The notes under the pieces were generated by a model, which made no database searches, was not told the DNA's origin, and saw nothing but the letters and a program-made list of their open reading frames with translations. From contig CAUJIU010000061.1 of NCBI GenBank assembly GCA_963205075.1, positions 1 through 44,878 on the forward strand: a stretch of DNA of 44,878 nt, in the 5' to 3' direction. Below are positions 44,848 through 44,878 of the stretch, in pieces. Each line of letters starts with the position of its first letter. The stretch's first letter is position 1. Source of the stretch: Pseudomonadota bacterium (GTDB lineage: Bacteria > Pseudomonadota > Alphaproteobacteria > Rhodobacterales > Rhodobacteraceae). The position numbers and the translations under genes were made by a program.

Positions 44848-44878
44848 AACGACCGGGTGAAGCCGACCAAGACCTTCC

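Overview
The window looks like chromosomal DNA of a marine-type alphaproteobacterium of the family Rhodobacteraceae (Roseobacter group or a close relative). This rests on high GC, a class I lysyl-tRNA synthetase, a metal-type KdsA, the mreBCD-mrdA-rodA operon ending in a hydroxyacid reductase gene, an ATG-dense arrangement of overlapping genes, and tRNA sequences that match my memory of that family. No database search was possible, so the taxonomic call is inference.

Layout. 1-1940: gene-poor and scarred. It holds a detached 3' piece of an initiator tRNA (probable attachment-site scar), one intact short-chain dehydrogenase gene and the C-terminal remnant of a large serine recombinase. 1941-5294: tRNA-Gln, then a minus-strand surface-polysaccharide operon kpsT-kpsE-kdsA. 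5580-7834: a sodium/proton antiporter (NhaD) translationally coupled to an SseB-family gene. 7837-14406: the rod-shape operon mreB-mreC-mreD-mrdA-rodA-ghrA. 14608-15891: a SulP transporter without a STAS domain. 15914-17629: leuA preceded by a leucine-rich leader peptide and alternative hairpins, a likely attenuator. 17693-19153: an exported protein of 18 exact-length MORN repeats. 19299-24859: nadE, a frameshifted DUF1801 gene, a PfkB kinase, a small zinc metallopeptidase, gltX and a gamma-glutamylcyclotransferase-like gene. 24856-28764: an FtsX-type ABC exporter (YbbA/YbbP type) with a divergent GDSL esterase. 28778-33275: a stress and envelope cluster with a secreted DUF4329 protein, two cold-shock genes sharing a leader element, a zinc-ribbon thioredoxin, a 20-residue lipoprotein, and two paralogous outer-membrane barrels flanking a response regulator with a degenerate GGDEF-like output. 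33398-36720: EttA and a cobalt-type nitrile hydratase operon. 36836-40881: a plus-strand operon of aldo/keto reductase, acetyltransferase, GH43 glycosidase and beta-propeller protein. 40936-43010: nadD overlapping a Tat-exported PBP4-type carboxypeptidase. 43032-44878: a TerB-family gene and lysK, which carries an in-frame TAA.

How they work together. Much of the window serves the envelope: capsule export with Kdo supply, the elongasome, DD-carboxypeptidase, MORN protein, OMP pair and lipoprotein. Housekeeping metabolism (leucine, NAD in two steps, tRNA charging) is interleaved. The points most worth a second look are the leu attenuator, the shared csp leader element, the OMP/response-regulator cluster, the tRNA-fMet scar with recombinase remnant, and the broken lysK and DUF1801 reading frames. 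The last two may be real mutations or sequence errors.
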